From: Flagellimonas_B algarum
Lineage (GTDB): Bacteria; Bacteroidota; Bacteroidia; Flavobacteriales; Flavobacteriaceae
Direction: 5' to 3'
Assembly: GCF_040513375.1 (NCBI RefSeq)
Contig: NZ_JBEVTG010000001.1
Coordinates: 1,364,001-1,428,000 of the forward strand
Length of the DNA: 64,000 nucleotides
Every line of letters starts with the position of its first letter. Position 1 is the stretch's first letter. The notes below the pieces were generated by a model, which worked only from the letters and a program-made list of their open reading frames with translations, was not told where the DNA came from and did not search any database. Shown piece after piece: positions 33,466 through 42,904 of this stretch. The translations under genes and the position numbers were made by a program.

Positions 33466-34743
33466 ATGGTCAGAAAAATATTGGTCGCATTGCTATGCCT
33501 TACTTCTTTAGGCATAAGTGCCCAAAATAGCAGCATTTCACCTTATTCATATTTCGGTATTGGCGATTTAAGGGATTTCGGAACGGTCGAAAACCAAATG
33601 ATGGGTGGTCTGCGCATGTATGGCGATAGCATCCACGTGAACCTCCGTAATCCGGCCGCCTACTCCAAGCTGCGATTGACCGCTTATACCGCGGGTATCT
33701 CACACCGCGAGTTTCGTTTAAAAGATGCCAACGAACAACAAAATACCTCGGTAACCAATTTGGATTACCTGTCCATCGGTTTTCCGATTGCGAATAAGGT
33801 CGGTGTCGGTTTCGGATTGGCCCCCTACACCTCAGTCGGTTATAATCTGAATTCAGAGGTCACCAATAGCGATGGCAACACGGTTACCAATATCTTTTCT
33901 GGTTCGGGAGGTTTGAACCGGGTATACGTTTCCTTGGGTTTTGAGCCCATAAAAAACCTCAGTTTCGGTGCGACCGTGAATTACAATTTCGGTGAATTGC
34001 AATTTGAACGCATCCAAAGTGTCGAAGATGTACAGTTCGGCACCTTGGATCGACGGACCTCAAAGGTCAACGGCTTCGATTTCAACTATACGGCCAGCTT
34101 CAATCCGAAAGTGACCAAAAAACATACGCTGTTCGCCTTTGCAGGGGCGAATACCCAAGTGAACCTGGAGTCGGAAAATGCAGAACGCCTAGGCTCGTTT
34201 TCTTTGCTCAACGGAGCTGAAATCGAAGTGATCGATGTAGATCTCGAGGCACAGGGTCTTGCGAATACCGAGCTTAAGATCCCGACCATCTTCACAGGGG
34301 GCTTGGGATTCGGGGAGGATAAAAAATGGTTTTTGGGCGCCGAATACAGCTTTCAGGAATTCAGCAGCTTCACCAACGATTTCCTTGGGCTTGAAAACGT
34401 AGCCTATCAAGATGCCAGCACGCTCTCTTTCGGGGGGTACTACATCCCGAACTATTCCGCCCTGACAGGCATTTTCAATAGGATGACTTACCGTGCCGGA
34501 CTGCGCTACGACCAGACCGGATTGATCGTCAACGGGGAGGAGATCAGTAACTTTGGCATAACTTTTGGATTTGGTGTACCGATTGTAGGAACCGGTACCG
34601 ATAGATTCTCGAATTTGAACGTTGGTTTCGAATTGGGAAGAAGGGGTACCACCAAAGCCGGACTAATAGAAGAAAGTTACTTGAAAATCAATATTGGACT
34701 ATCGTTAAACGATCGATGGTTTGTGAAAAGAAAAATCAATTAA
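33466..34743 (+). CDS. OmpP1/FadL-like outer-membrane protein
   Basis: A 425-residue barrel protein. The signal peptide ends in GISAQ (about residue 20), and the mature start NSSISPYSYFGIGDLRDFGT is followed by many short amphipathic strands. The NPAAYSKL segment near 62-69 recalls the NPAxLA stretch of the OmpP1/FadL family. Such proteins transport or bind hydrophobic compounds, but the flavobacterial versions are not characterised. The ATG directly follows the coaX stop, and a TPR protein follows after 100 bases. Confidence 0.72.
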   Translation: MVRKILVALLCLTSLGISAQNSSISPYSYFGIGDLRDFGTVENQMMGGLRMYGDSIHVNLRNPAAYSKLRLTAYTAGISHREFRLKDANEQQNTSVTNLDYLSIGFPIANKVGVGFGLAPYTSVGYNLNSEVTNSDGNTVTNIFSGSGGLNRVYVSLGFEPIKNLSFGATVNYNFGELQFERIQSVEDVQFGTLDRRTSKVNGFDFNYTASFNPKVTKKHTLFAFAGANTQVNLESENAERLGSFSLLNGAEIEVIDVDLEAQGLANTELKIPTIFTGGLGFGEDKKWFLGAEYSFQEFSSFTNDFLGLENVAYQDASTLSFGGYYIPNYSALTGIFNRMTYRAGLRYDQTGLIVNGEEISNFGITFGFGVPIVGTGTDRFSNLNVGFELGRRGTTKAGLIEESYLKINIGLSLNDRWFVKRKIN

Positions 34744-34845
34744 GATTGCTTTTTTTAAAAAATTCTTAAAAACGCCGATGTAACTTTACCGAGAGCCGGG
34801 TAATTTTATAAAAATTTGTACATTAACCGCTTTAAAATTAACAAG

Positions 34846-36219
34846 ATGAAGAAGAAACTTTACTTAACGATGATCGCAGTGCTGATGGTGATGGGCGTTA
34901 GTATGGCCCAGGCTCAGAACCCGGAGTGCATGACCAACCTTTCCATCTATGCTGAACACGCCAAAGTCAAGAATTATGATGCGGCATACGAGCCATGGAA
35001 AATGGTAATGGACAATTGTCCGGCTTTGAACAAGGCGAACTTTACCTATGGTGAGCGTATCTTGAAATTTAAGATCAAGAATTCTTCAGGAGCCGATAAG
35101 GATGGGTACGAGCAAGATTTGATGACCTTGTATGACGATAGCAACAAGTATTTCCCAACGAAATACACTCCGGTTGATATCGTGACCAAAAAGGCGATTT
35201 ACAAGAGTGACAACAAACTGGCGAACGATCAGCAACTGTATGACATGATCAAGCCGTCCTTCGAATCGAGCCTTGGGAGCTTCAAAAACCCGAAAGTCCT
35301 CTATATTTATTTCTCTAGTTTGGTGAACCTGCACAATGCCGGTTCCAAAGACCTTCAAGAGGTATTCGACGTCTACGATGACCTGACCATCCAGAACGAG
35401 AAGATCAACAAGGGCTATACCGATAAGATTACGAAGTTGTTGGCCAAGGAAGAAGCCAAGACCATCACTTCAAAAGAGAAAAAGAACTTGGGCATCTACA
35501 CCCGTAACTCCGAGCTATTAGGTAAGGTAGTTGGCAGTATCGATGCTAAATTGGGTGGCCTTGCCGATTGCGAGAACCTGATTCCGCTATACGAGAAAAA
35601 TTTCGATGCCCGTAAAGGCGATGTCAAGTGGGTGAAAAGGGCTGTAGGTAGGATGTACAGCAAAGAATGTACTGACGACCCGATGTTCCAAAAATTGTTC
35701 GAGGCCCAATTGGCCTTGGATCCATCAGCGGAAGCCTATTTTTACTCCGGTATCTTGAAAGACAAAGCCGGTGACAAAAACGGTGCGGTCGCCGATTTCA
35801 ACAAGTCGGTCGAACTGGAAACCGATAACACCAGAAAGTCTGACATCCTTTACAAAATTGCCACCATCATGAAGAAGCGTGGTAGCAAAGGGCAATCACG
35901 AAGTTATGCGCAGAAGGCCATCAGCGCGAATGCCTCGAACGGAAAAGCGTATTTGTTGATCGCTAGCCTATACGCAAGCAGCGCGAACTCTTGTGGTGAC
36001 GATACCTTTACCAAAAGGGCCGTGTATTGGAAAGCTGCCGAGATGGCCAGAAAGGCCGGTCGGGTCGATCCTTCCTTAAGTGGCCGTGCTAACAAATCAG
36101 CTGCGTCATATAGCGCCAAAGCTCCTTCAAAAACCGATATCTTCAACTCCGGTAAAGCCGGTCAAACGATCAGCTTCAGCTGCTGGATGGGAGGTAGCGT
36201 GAAGGTGCCAAGCCTATAA
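34846..36219 (+). CDS. Exported tetratricopeptide-repeat protein
   Basis: A 457-residue protein from the ATG at 34846; the ORF's earlier Met gives no signal peptide, while this one starts MKKKLYLTMIAVLMVMGVSMAQAQ, a clear signal sequence. The mature part is helical with repeated TPR-like units, most obvious at about 300-400 (SAEAYFYSGILKDKAGDKNGA, then NGKAYLLIASLY). It is probably a periplasmic or outer-membrane-associated scaffold. The lptC start codon GTG follows with zero spacing, so translation is coupled. No specific partner can be named. Confidence 0.8.
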   Translation: MKKKLYLTMIAVLMVMGVSMAQAQNPECMTNLSIYAEHAKVKNYDAAYEPWKMVMDNCPALNKANFTYGERILKFKIKNSSGADKDGYEQDLMTLYDDSNKYFPTKYTPVDIVTKKAIYKSDNKLANDQQLYDMIKPSFESSLGSFKNPKVLYIYFSSLVNLHNAGSKDLQEVFDVYDDLTIQNEKINKGYTDKITKLLAKEEAKTITSKEKKNLGIYTRNSELLGKVVGSIDAKLGGLADCENLIPLYEKNFDARKGDVKWVKRAVGRMYSKECTDDPMFQKLFEAQLALDPSAEAYFYSGILKDKAGDKNGAVADFNKSVELETDNTRKSDILYKIATIMKKRGSKGQSRSYAQKAISANASNGKAYLLIASLYASSANSCGDDTFTKRAVYWKAAEMARKAGRVDPSLSGRANKSAASYSAKAPSKTDIFNSGKAGQTISFSCWMGGSVKVPSL

Positions 36220-36819
36220 GTGAAAGCGTTACGCACATACAACATACTTCAAATTGCCACGGTTTTGACCGTGGCAATCCTTTTTTGGAACTGTGGCGAT
36301 AGTTATCAGCGCGTGGGTGAAGAGAAGTTGACTAAGCGTTATCCCCAGGGGGTGGCCGAGAATTTCACCTTGACCTATACCGAAATCGATAAGAAAATGA
36401 GTTCCCAAGATTCCGCCGCCTCGCGGGTCATTGCCATTTTAAAGAGCCCGATCAATGAGGACTATGATAATCTTGGCTTCAAGTACAAAGAATTTCCCAA
36501 GGGCCTGCAAGTCGATTTTTTCGATGAGAAAAACCAAAAAAGTGTGATTACCGCCGATTACGGCATCATTTATTCGCAGACCAACCTCATCGATCTTCGG
36601 GGCAATGTCGTGATCGAGAGCCATGATGGGAAGAAGTTGGAAACCCCCCAGCTTTTTTGGGATCGAAAGAACAAATGGATCTTCACCGAAGCCATCTTCC
36701 GTTTTACGAATCCTGAAGACGGCACCATCATGGATGGTGAGGGGATGGATTTCAATCGGGAACTGACCTTGTTCAACGCACAAAAAACATATGGTATCGT
36801 TACCATTTCAGACGAATAA
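36220..36819 (+). CDS. lptC: LPS export periplasmic protein LptC
   Basis: A 199-residue LptC-family protein starting with GTG. The hydrophobic N-terminus ends in ILFWNCGDS, a lipobox-like Cys (about residue 25), rather than the single membrane anchor of E. coli LptC. The beta-jellyroll part includes GLQVDFFDEKNQKSVITADYG and GNVVIESHDGKKLETPQLFWD, the repeating strands seen in LptC/LptA. It would pass lipopolysaccharide from LptBFG to LptA. Its signal-peptide codons hold a strong terminator-like hairpin. Confidence 0.85.
   Translation: MKALRTYNILQIATVLTVAILFWNCGDSYQRVGEEKLTKRYPQGVAENFTLTYTEIDKKMSSQDSAASRVIAILKSPINEDYDNLGFKYKEFPKGLQVDFFDEKNQKSVITADYGIIYSQTNLIDLRGNVVIESHDGKKLETPQLFWDRKNKWIFTEAIFRFTNPEDGTIMDGEGMDFNRELTLFNAQKTYGIVTISDE
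36253..36286 (+). terminator. Terminator-like hairpin inside the lptC signal-peptide codons
   Basis: ATTGCCACGG (36253-36262) and CCGTGGCAAT (36269-36278) are perfectly complementary around a TTTTGA loop, then CC and T6 at 36281-36286. It sits 34 bases into lptC and just after the TPR gene stop, so it can end transcription from upstream while being translated. Confidence 0.7.
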
Positions 36820-36826
36820 CAACCTC

Positions 36827-37033
36827 ATGAAAAAATTTTTAAAATATACCATCTACATCAACCTGATCGTATCGATATTATCGGTATTCATGGCTTTTAA
36901 TTTTTGGGAAGTCGATCGCAACCGAGCCTACATCTTTCTCTTTTTGGCCGTGGTGACCGGGTTCAATTTCTTTTTTAGAAGGCATTATTACAAGAAGTTC
37001 CAAGAACGAAAAAACCAAGACCAAGGCAGCTAA
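36827..37033 (+). CDS. Small two-helix membrane protein
   Basis: A 68-residue protein from the ATG at 36827 (MKKFLKYTIYINLIV...), preferred to the earlier in-frame Met because it starts 7 bases after the lptC stop. Two hydrophobic stretches (about 8-24 and 30-47) are separated by WEVDRNRAY, and a basic tail RRHYYKKFQERK follows. No known family is recognised. It lies between lptC and the CNNM-type gene, whose GTG directly follows the stop, so all three are probably translated together. Confidence 0.75.
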   Translation: MKKFLKYTIYINLIVSILSVFMAFNFWEVDRNRAYIFLFLAVVTGFNFFFRRHYYKKFQERKNQDQGS

Positions 37034-38323
37034 GTGGACTATCAATACCTGGTCATTGTCATTTCTTTGCTGTTCTCCGCTTTTTTTTCGGGGATGGAAA
37101 TCGCGTTCGTATCGGCGAATCGCATCCATATCGAGCTAGAGAAAAAGCAAGATGGTTTTTTGGCCAAGGTGTTGGGATGGTTGACCGCAAAGCCCTCCAA
37201 GTTCATTGCCACCATGTTGATCGGCAATAACATTGCCCTGGTGGTCTACGGCCTCTTCATGGGCGATATCCTAATAGGATGGTTCGAGAGCCTATTACCG
37301 ACGGGATCGAATCTGGTCAACCTATTGTTAACCGATTTCAAGCTATTATCCCAGACGCTGATTTCAACCTTGTTGATTTTGGTGACCGCTGAGTTTCTTC
37401 CGAAAGTCCTGTTCCAGATTTACTCCAATACCCTGTTGAAGGTCTTCGCCGTTCCGGCTTACATTTTTTATTTGTTTTTTTCGGTGATATCCTGGTTCGT
37501 GATCAAAGTTTCCGATTTCATTCTGCGCACCTTCTTCAAGACGGCCGGTGATGAAGTGCAATTGGCCTTCACCAAACTGGAGCTGGGCGATTACATTTCG
37601 GAACAAATGGAATCGGTTGAGGAAGAAGATGAGGTCGATGCCGAGATCCAACTGTTTCAGAACGCCTTGGAATTTTCAGAAGTAAAGGCCCGCGAGGTCA
37701 TGGTGCCGCGAACTGAAATCCAGGCGGTCGAATTGCATGAAACCCCAAAGAACCTGACCAAGTTGTTTACCGAAACCGGGTATTCGAAAATCCTGGTCTA
37801 CAAGGAGACCATTGATGAGATCATCGGTTACGTGCATTCGTACGAACTGTTCAAAAAGCCCAAGACCGTCAAAAGTATTTTGCTGCCTGTAGAGTTCGTG
37901 CCCGAGACCATGTTGATCCACGATATTTTGAACGTACTCACCAAGAAGCGAAAGAGCATGGCCGTAGTCCTTGATGAATATGGGGGTACTTCGGGCATTA
38001 TGACCGTTGAGGACATCGTCGAGGAACTCTTCGGCGAGATCGAAGACGAACATGATACCACCGATTTGGTCGAGGAACAATTGAGCGAAAATGTCTTCAA
38101 GTTCTCTGCCCGTATGGAGGTGGATTATATCAATGAACACTACAAACTGGAGCTTCCCGAAAGTGAGGAGTACGAGACCCTCGGCGGCTTGATCATGAAC
38201 GAGACCGGTGAAATCCCGGAACAGGATGCCGAAATTCAGATCGAGCACTTTGTTTTTCATATCCTGGAAGTGTCGAATACGAAAATCGATTTGGTGAGCG
38301 TACACCGAACCGAAATGGAGTAA
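37034..38323 (+). CDS. CNNM/CorC (hemolysin-type) transporter, DUF21-CBS-CorC_HlyC
   Basis: A 429-residue protein starting with GTG. A DUF21/CNNM domain with four membrane segments spans about 1-185, a CBS pair about 205-325 (EVMVPRTEIQ, VLDEYGGTSGIMTVEDIVEELFGEIEDE), and a CorC_HlyC domain about 340-425. Such proteins are linked to magnesium or cobalt efflux; the name hemolysin is historical. A GldE-like gliding role is not supported because no gldD neighbour exists. It follows lptC and the small membrane protein in one operon. Confidence 0.9.
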   Translation: MDYQYLVIVISLLFSAFFSGMEIAFVSANRIHIELEKKQDGFLAKVLGWLTAKPSKFIATMLIGNNIALVVYGLFMGDILIGWFESLLPTGSNLVNLLLTDFKLLSQTLISTLLILVTAEFLPKVLFQIYSNTLLKVFAVPAYIFYLFFSVISWFVIKVSDFILRTFFKTAGDEVQLAFTKLELGDYISEQMESVEEEDEVDAEIQLFQNALEFSEVKAREVMVPRTEIQAVELHETPKNLTKLFTETGYSKILVYKETIDEIIGYVHSYELFKKPKTVKSILLPVEFVPETMLIHDILNVLTKKRKSMAVVLDEYGGTSGIMTVEDIVEELFGEIEDEHDTTDLVEEQLSENVFKFSARMEVDYINEHYKLELPESEEYETLGGLIMNETGEIPEQDAEIQIEHFVFHILEVSNTKIDLVSVHRTEME

Positions 38324-38430
38324 TTCGTCCAACGGCCTTCTCGCAGGGCGATTACCGCTTTTTTTGGCTTTCTTATTTCAAAAGAAAATGGTAATTTCGC
38401 CCACTAAAATCAAGAAAAAGTAGTAGCTAA

Positions 38431-40545
38431 ATGGCAATTTTAGAGAATATTAGGAAGCGAACCACCGTATTGATCTTGATCATCGGTATGGCCCTTTTCG
38501 CCTTTGTGATTTCAGGGGTATTCACCAGCAGTGATTTTTCAGGGGGCAAGGTTGGATCTTCTTTGGTCGATGTGAACGGCGAATCCATTTCAATCGATGA
38601 TTTCAGACGACGCGTCGAACAGGCGTCAAGACAATACCCTCCCAATTTTTCATCTACCCAATTGGTGAACACCATTTTCGATCAAGAGGTGCGAAAGGAA
38701 TTGTTGAACCAACAATTCGAAGATTTGGGTATCGCGATCGAGAGTGATCAGATCGTTGAATTCGTCAAGACCACGGGTTATGCCCAGATTCCTGATTTCC
38801 AAGATGAGAACGGAATTTTCAATGCAGAGATTTTCAAAAATGCCATTGCCGATTGGAAGATTAACGACCCATTGCGCTACGATGCTTGGTTGCAAGATGA
38901 AAAGAACATCATGCAAGCCGCCAAAGAGCAGATGTACTTTAACCTGATCAAGGCCGGCGTTGGCGCCACCTTGGCCGAAGGGGAATTCGATTATCGCTTG
39001 GCCAACGACAAGGTCGATCTGCAGTATGTTCGTGTACCTTACAGTTCGATCGCCGATAGCATGATCCAGGTTTCCAAAGACGAAATCGCCGCTTACATCA
39101 AAGAACATGAAGCGGACTATAAGCAAGACAAAGCACGTGACCTTCGCTTCGTATTCTTCGAAGAAAAGGCTTCTGCCGATGATGAGAACCAGGTGCGTGA
39201 TGCCTTGATCGCCCTGTTGGATGATAACGTGACCAATGCGGCCGATACGACTTATGTCGAAAAGCAATTCAAGAATACCGATGATATGGAGGCTTTCTTG
39301 GATCGGAATTCAGATCAAAAATTCGATACCATTTTCAAAGCGAAGAAAGACCTTCCCGCCATTGCCGCCGACTCATTGATGGCCTTGTCCATTGGGCAAG
39401 TCTATGGGCCTTACCGTGATGGTGATTTCTTCAAGGTCTCGCGAATGATGGCAAGACGACCCAATGGAACCGCAAAGGCCAGTCATATTTTGGTGGTTTA
39501 TGAAGGAGCTACCCGGGCGAATCCTGAAATCAAGCGCACCAAAGAAGAAGCCGAGGTAGAAGCCAACCGTCTTTTGGCGGAAGCCTTGAAAGATGGGGCT
39601 GACTTTACCGCCTTGGCCAGGGACAATTCCGATGGTCCTTCGGCACCAAGAGGTGGTGACCTAGGGTACTTCCAAGAAGGGATTATGGCCGATGAGTTCA
39701 ACGATTTCTGTTTTGACAACGAGGTCGGGAAGATCGGATTGGTAGAAACCGAATTCGGTTTCCACATTATCAAGATCGACGACAAACAAGATTTGGTACA
39801 AGTGGCCAACTTGGTAAGGGAAATCGAACCTTCAGAAACAACGATCAACACCTTGTTTACCGATGCAACTAAATTTGAAATGGCCTCTACCGATGCCGAA
39901 GCTGAAGCCTTCGGTGATGTTGCCAAAGAAAGTGAGTACACGGTGCGTCCTGTGAACAAAATCAAAGAAATGGATGAGAACCTACCCGGGTTGTCATCAC
40001 AGCGTGCCATCGTACAATGGGCATTTAACGACGATACCGAAGTCGGTGATATCAAGCGTTTTGATTTGACGAATGGCTATGCAGTGGTCCAATTGACCAA
40101 AAAGCATCAAGAGGGCTTGATGTCGACCGAAGATGCTTCGGCGACCGCACTTCCTGAAATCAGAAAAGAGAAAAAGGCCGAACAGATCATTGCCGCCAAT
40201 CAAGGCAAGTCGTTGCAAGACATGGCCAACGACAACAACGTGACCGTTTCGAATGCCACGGCAGTGACCAGAAACTCCCCCACCTTGCCAGGAGCGGGTA
40301 GGGAGCCCTTCGTAGTAGGAAGTGCCTTCGGAATAGGGGAAGGACAGACTTCCGAATTGTTGAAAGGCGATTCAGGGGTGTTCTTGGTACAAGTGAACAA
40401 AAAGACCGACGCGGTTGATTTGCCGAATTTCAGTACTTATAGTACCAACCTGACCACGTCAAACCGCAACCAGGTCAACGGATCGGTTTACAATGCCTTG
40501 AAAGAAGGGGCTGAAATCGAAGATAATAGGGCGACCTTTTACTAA
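38431..40545 (+). CDS. PpiD/SurA-type periplasmic peptidyl-prolyl isomerase
   Basis: A 704-residue membrane-anchored chaperone. One N-terminal helix (about 12-30, VLILIIGMALFAFVISGVF) anchors a SurA-N-like domain up to about 200, followed by a parvulin PPIase domain at about 345-455 (KASHILVVYEGA...GGDLGYFQEGIM...TEFGFHIIKI) and a C-terminal domain. It would help fold outer-membrane proteins, which suits the operon of envelope genes before it. Its last 4 bases overlap the convergent GHMP kinase gene, and its terminator hairpin lies inside that gene. Confidence 0.9.
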   Translation: MAILENIRKRTTVLILIIGMALFAFVISGVFTSSDFSGGKVGSSLVDVNGESISIDDFRRRVEQASRQYPPNFSSTQLVNTIFDQEVRKELLNQQFEDLGIAIESDQIVEFVKTTGYAQIPDFQDENGIFNAEIFKNAIADWKINDPLRYDAWLQDEKNIMQAAKEQMYFNLIKAGVGATLAEGEFDYRLANDKVDLQYVRVPYSSIADSMIQVSKDEIAAYIKEHEADYKQDKARDLRFVFFEEKASADDENQVRDALIALLDDNVTNAADTTYVEKQFKNTDDMEAFLDRNSDQKFDTIFKAKKDLPAIAADSLMALSIGQVYGPYRDGDFFKVSRMMARRPNGTAKASHILVVYEGATRANPEIKRTKEEAEVEANRLLAEALKDGADFTALARDNSDGPSAPRGGDLGYFQEGIMADEFNDFCFDNEVGKIGLVETEFGFHIIKIDDKQDLVQVANLVREIEPSETTINTLFTDATKFEMASTDAEAEAFGDVAKESEYTVRPVNKIKEMDENLPGLSSQRAIVQWAFNDDTEVGDIKRFDLTNGYAVVQLTKKHQEGLMSTEDASATALPEIRKEKKAEQIIAANQGKSLQDMANDNNVTVSNATAVTRNSPTLPGAGREPFVVGSAFGIGEGQTSELLKGDSGVFLVQVNKKTDAVDLPNFSTYSTNLTTSNRNQVNGSVYNALKEGAEIEDNRATFY

Positions 40546-41453
40546 AGGACCATTTCCGAATAGGAAAGTACCGTATGAAAACCCTTGGCTTTGAAATAGT
40601 CAGGGGTTTTTTCATTGCCGGAAGCCAAGACGAAGTCCCCACCCCATGCCCCTAGGCTTTTTATACTCCCCGCAAAATCAGCGAACAAGCGTTCTTTGAT
40701 GGTGGGCACCCCCATGACCTTAGCAAGCAGGGCCTCGTGGGCTTCCAAGCCTTGGTCGAACGCTTCAGTCGTAGTAGCGGTGGTCAATTGGGTGGTCAGC
40801 ATATTGATGTTTGAAATCAATTCGCTTCGATCGAAGCCGCGCTCCCGATAGGCCTTGATGCCTTCCCTGCTATTTTGTTTTTGGTTCAGGTACACGAAAA
40901 ACAGCCGGTTTTTAAAGGGAGGGTCGAAAGCGGCTGGCTGCACGACGTGCCCGTTGGCGGTCAGCCGATAATGCAAGGGCGTATTGTGCTGCGCACAAGC
41001 GATATCGTACCCACTGCCCCCAAAGGTCATGGCCAACAACCTATAGGGGTCTACCTTGGCCCATTGGGCCAAGTTGTTGATGAGGGTCGAAGAGGAACCC
41101 AAACCCCAATGACGATCGAAACCCAGATGACTGTGTGCCGTCACCCCATGTGATAATGAAGCTAAAAAATCGGGTCGTAATTGCCCACAGGCCCGAAATA
41201 CTTCTTGCAAGCGTTGCGCGATGGTGGTATCGGAGGTAGACCGGATCCTAAGTGAAGGCGCCTCGAATGTAACTTCAAACCAGATGGTTCCTTCGGTATC
41301 ATGACTATACCAATGGCATTCGCCGGTTGCCCCTTGGCTCAATTCCAAAGCCTGCCCAAATACCGTGGGTACGGCCAAGGCAGTAGCCCCATCGAGCACG
41401 GCATACTCTCCGGTCACTAGCAATTTACCATTACTGTAAAAGCGCGTTTGCAT
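40542..41453 (-). CDS. GYDIA-family GHMP kinase (mevalonate pathway candidate)
   Basis: A 303-residue GHMP kinase. GKLLVTGEYAVLDGATALAVP at 9-29 is the typical N-terminal strand, HLGFDRHWGLGSSSTLINNLA near 108-128 is the ATP-binding motif, and GSGYDIACAQ (about 146-155) gives the family name GYDIA. It lies 0 bases after HMG-CoA reductase, so it probably phosphorylates mevalonate or a derivative. Bacteroidetes members of this family lack direct characterisation known to me. The last 4 bases overlap the PPIase gene. Confidence 0.85.
   Translation of the reverse strand: MQTRFYSNGKLLVTGEYAVLDGATALAVPTVFGQALELSQGATGECHWYSHDTEGTIWFEVTFEAPSLRIRSTSDTTIAQRLQEVFRACGQLRPDFLASLSHGVTAHSHLGFDRHWGLGSSSTLINNLAQWAKVDPYRLLAMTFGGSGYDIACAQHNTPLHYRLTANGHVVQPAAFDPPFKNRLFFVYLNQKQNSREGIKAYRERGFDRSELISNINMLTTQLTTATTTEAFDQGLEAHEALLAKVMGVPTIKERLFADFAGSIKSLGAWGGDFVLASGNEKTPDYFKAKGFHTVLSYSEMVL
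40578..40612 (+). terminator. Terminator of the PPIase gene, nested in a convergent gene
   Basis: AAAACCCTTGGCT (40578-40590) pairs with AGTCAGGGGTTTT (40598-40610) with two G-U pairs, followed by a T-run to 40612. It lies inside the 3' coding end of the GHMP kinase on the other strand. Confidence 0.75.
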
Positions 41454-42770
41454 TCAATCGGCTTGTATCTGTTGGAGTGCGGCCTTAACGGCCGCGTTGC
41501 TTATGGTCTTGTCTTTGAAATGGGCTACCAGTCGTTGTTTTTCCATTTCATTGGCACCCAATTGGTTCAAGAGGTTCAATAAGTGCATTTTCATATGCCC
41601 TTTTTGGATGCCCGTCGTAATCAGTGATCGTACCGCAGCAAAGTTCTGTGCCAAGCCGGCCACGGCGCAAAACTGCATCAGTTGCTTTGCGGTCGGGTGC
41701 TGTAGAATTTCCAATGAAAGCCGGACCAAGGGATGCAGGCTGGTGAGTCCGCCTACGGTTCCTAGAGCGAGGGGGATATCGATCCAAAACCGGAACCGAT
41801 CCCCGTTGACCTCTGCATGGGTCAGGCTTGAATACCGGCCCGACCTGGCTGCGTAGGCATGTACCCCGGCCTCAACGGCCCTAAAGTCGTTTCCAGTAGC
41901 CAAAATAACCGAGTCGATACCGTTCATGATGCCTTTGTTATGGGTAACGGCACGATGCGGTTCCGCCTTGGCAATGGCAATGGCCTGAATGAATTTTTGG
42001 GCGAAAGCTTCCGGGGCGATGCCTTCGTCGTTCAAGTCATTGATCGGGCATTCGACTTCCGCCCGAACGACACAATTCGGCACGTAATTGCTTAAGATGC
42101 TCATGATTACGGTCACCGAGGTTTTCGCACGCTCAAAAACGGTATGGCGAGCCGCTTCCTGTTCAAAAGTGGTGGCGAACTGTTCCAAGCAGGAGTTGAT
42201 AAAATTGGCCCCCATGGCATCCAAGGTCTCGAAGGTACAATGCAGTTGGTAATAATGCTCCAATTCATCGGTACGATCGCGTAGTTCAATGGCGTTGACG
42301 CCGCCGCCACGTTTTTCCATACTTGCCGTGATCCCGGCCGCAGCTTCTAGGAGCTTGGGGCGTACCTGTTCGAAAAAGTCGTTCAGGTCTTGGCGATCTC
42401 CATCGAAAAGGAAATGGACTTGCCCGACCTTTTCGGTGCCCAAGACCGTAGTCTTGAAACCCCCGCGCGCCAACCAGAACTTGGCGGCTTTACTGGCCGC
42501 TGCAACTACCGAACTCTCTTCAATGGCCATGGGCATGGTATAGAGCTTCCCATTGATCATGAAATTCGGGGCCACCGCAAAAGGGAGGTAGTAGTTCGAA
42601 ACGGTGTTCTCGATGAACTCGTCATGGGTCTTCTGAAGTTGTGGGTCGGTATTCCAATACTGTTCGAGGGTGGCTTTGGCTTTTTCCCCATCGGAAACAC
42701 AGTTCTTGGCGATCCAATCTATTTTTTCAGTTTTGGAAAGTCTTGAAAATCCTTCAACCGGTCGATGCAT
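41454..42770 (-). CDS. Class II hydroxymethylglutaryl-CoA reductase
   Basis: A 438-residue enzyme from the ATG at 42770; the longer in-frame start adds 23 residues not typical of the family. HMG-CoA reductase makes mevalonate. ENTVSNYYLPFAVAPNFMINGK and the MAIEESSVVAAASKAAKFW motif (catalytic Glu, about 83) are class II hallmarks, NKGIMNGIDSVILATGNDFRA holds the lysine and asparagine/aspartate contacts. The flanking -7 element TATCTTTG is at 42796-42789. Class II enzymes can run either way, but the GHMP kinase next door indicates synthesis. Confidence 0.92.
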   Translation of the reverse strand: MHRPVEGFSRLSKTEKIDWIAKNCVSDGEKAKATLEQYWNTDPQLQKTHDEFIENTVSNYYLPFAVAPNFMINGKLYTMPMAIEESSVVAAASKAAKFWLARGGFKTTVLGTEKVGQVHFLFDGDRQDLNDFFEQVRPKLLEAAAGITASMEKRGGGVNAIELRDRTDELEHYYQLHCTFETLDAMGANFINSCLEQFATTFEQEAARHTVFERAKTSVTVIMSILSNYVPNCVVRAEVECPINDLNDEGIAPEAFAQKFIQAIAIAKAEPHRAVTHNKGIMNGIDSVILATGNDFRAVEAGVHAYAARSGRYSSLTHAEVNGDRFRFWIDIPLALGTVGGLTSLHPLVRLSLEILQHPTAKQLMQFCAVAGLAQNFAAVRSLITTGIQKGHMKMHLLNLLNQLGANEMEKQRLVAHFKDKTISNAAVKAALQQIQAD

Positions 42771-42788
42771 GTTTTTTACTTGGATTTT

Positions 42789-42796
42789 CAAAGATA
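42789..42796 (-). promoter_or_regulatory. Candidate -7 element for the mevalonate genes
   Basis: On the minus strand this reads TATCTTTG, a full TAnnTTTG match, 18 bases before the HMG-CoA reductase start. The -33 element at the expected distance is weak. Confidence 0.45.
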
Positions 42797-42904
42797 GCGA
42801 ATCGGCTTTTTGGCAGAATTCTTGTTGCACAATTCTCAATACAAAGTTTATATTTTAGGCAAATTATTAGTAAACTTGAAAGTTTTTAATCAATTTTTCC
42901 CTTA

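Noticed and set aside
37676..38332. 218-residue frame antisense to the CNNM-type transporter
   Set aside because: Opposite a clear three-domain protein; no independent motif.
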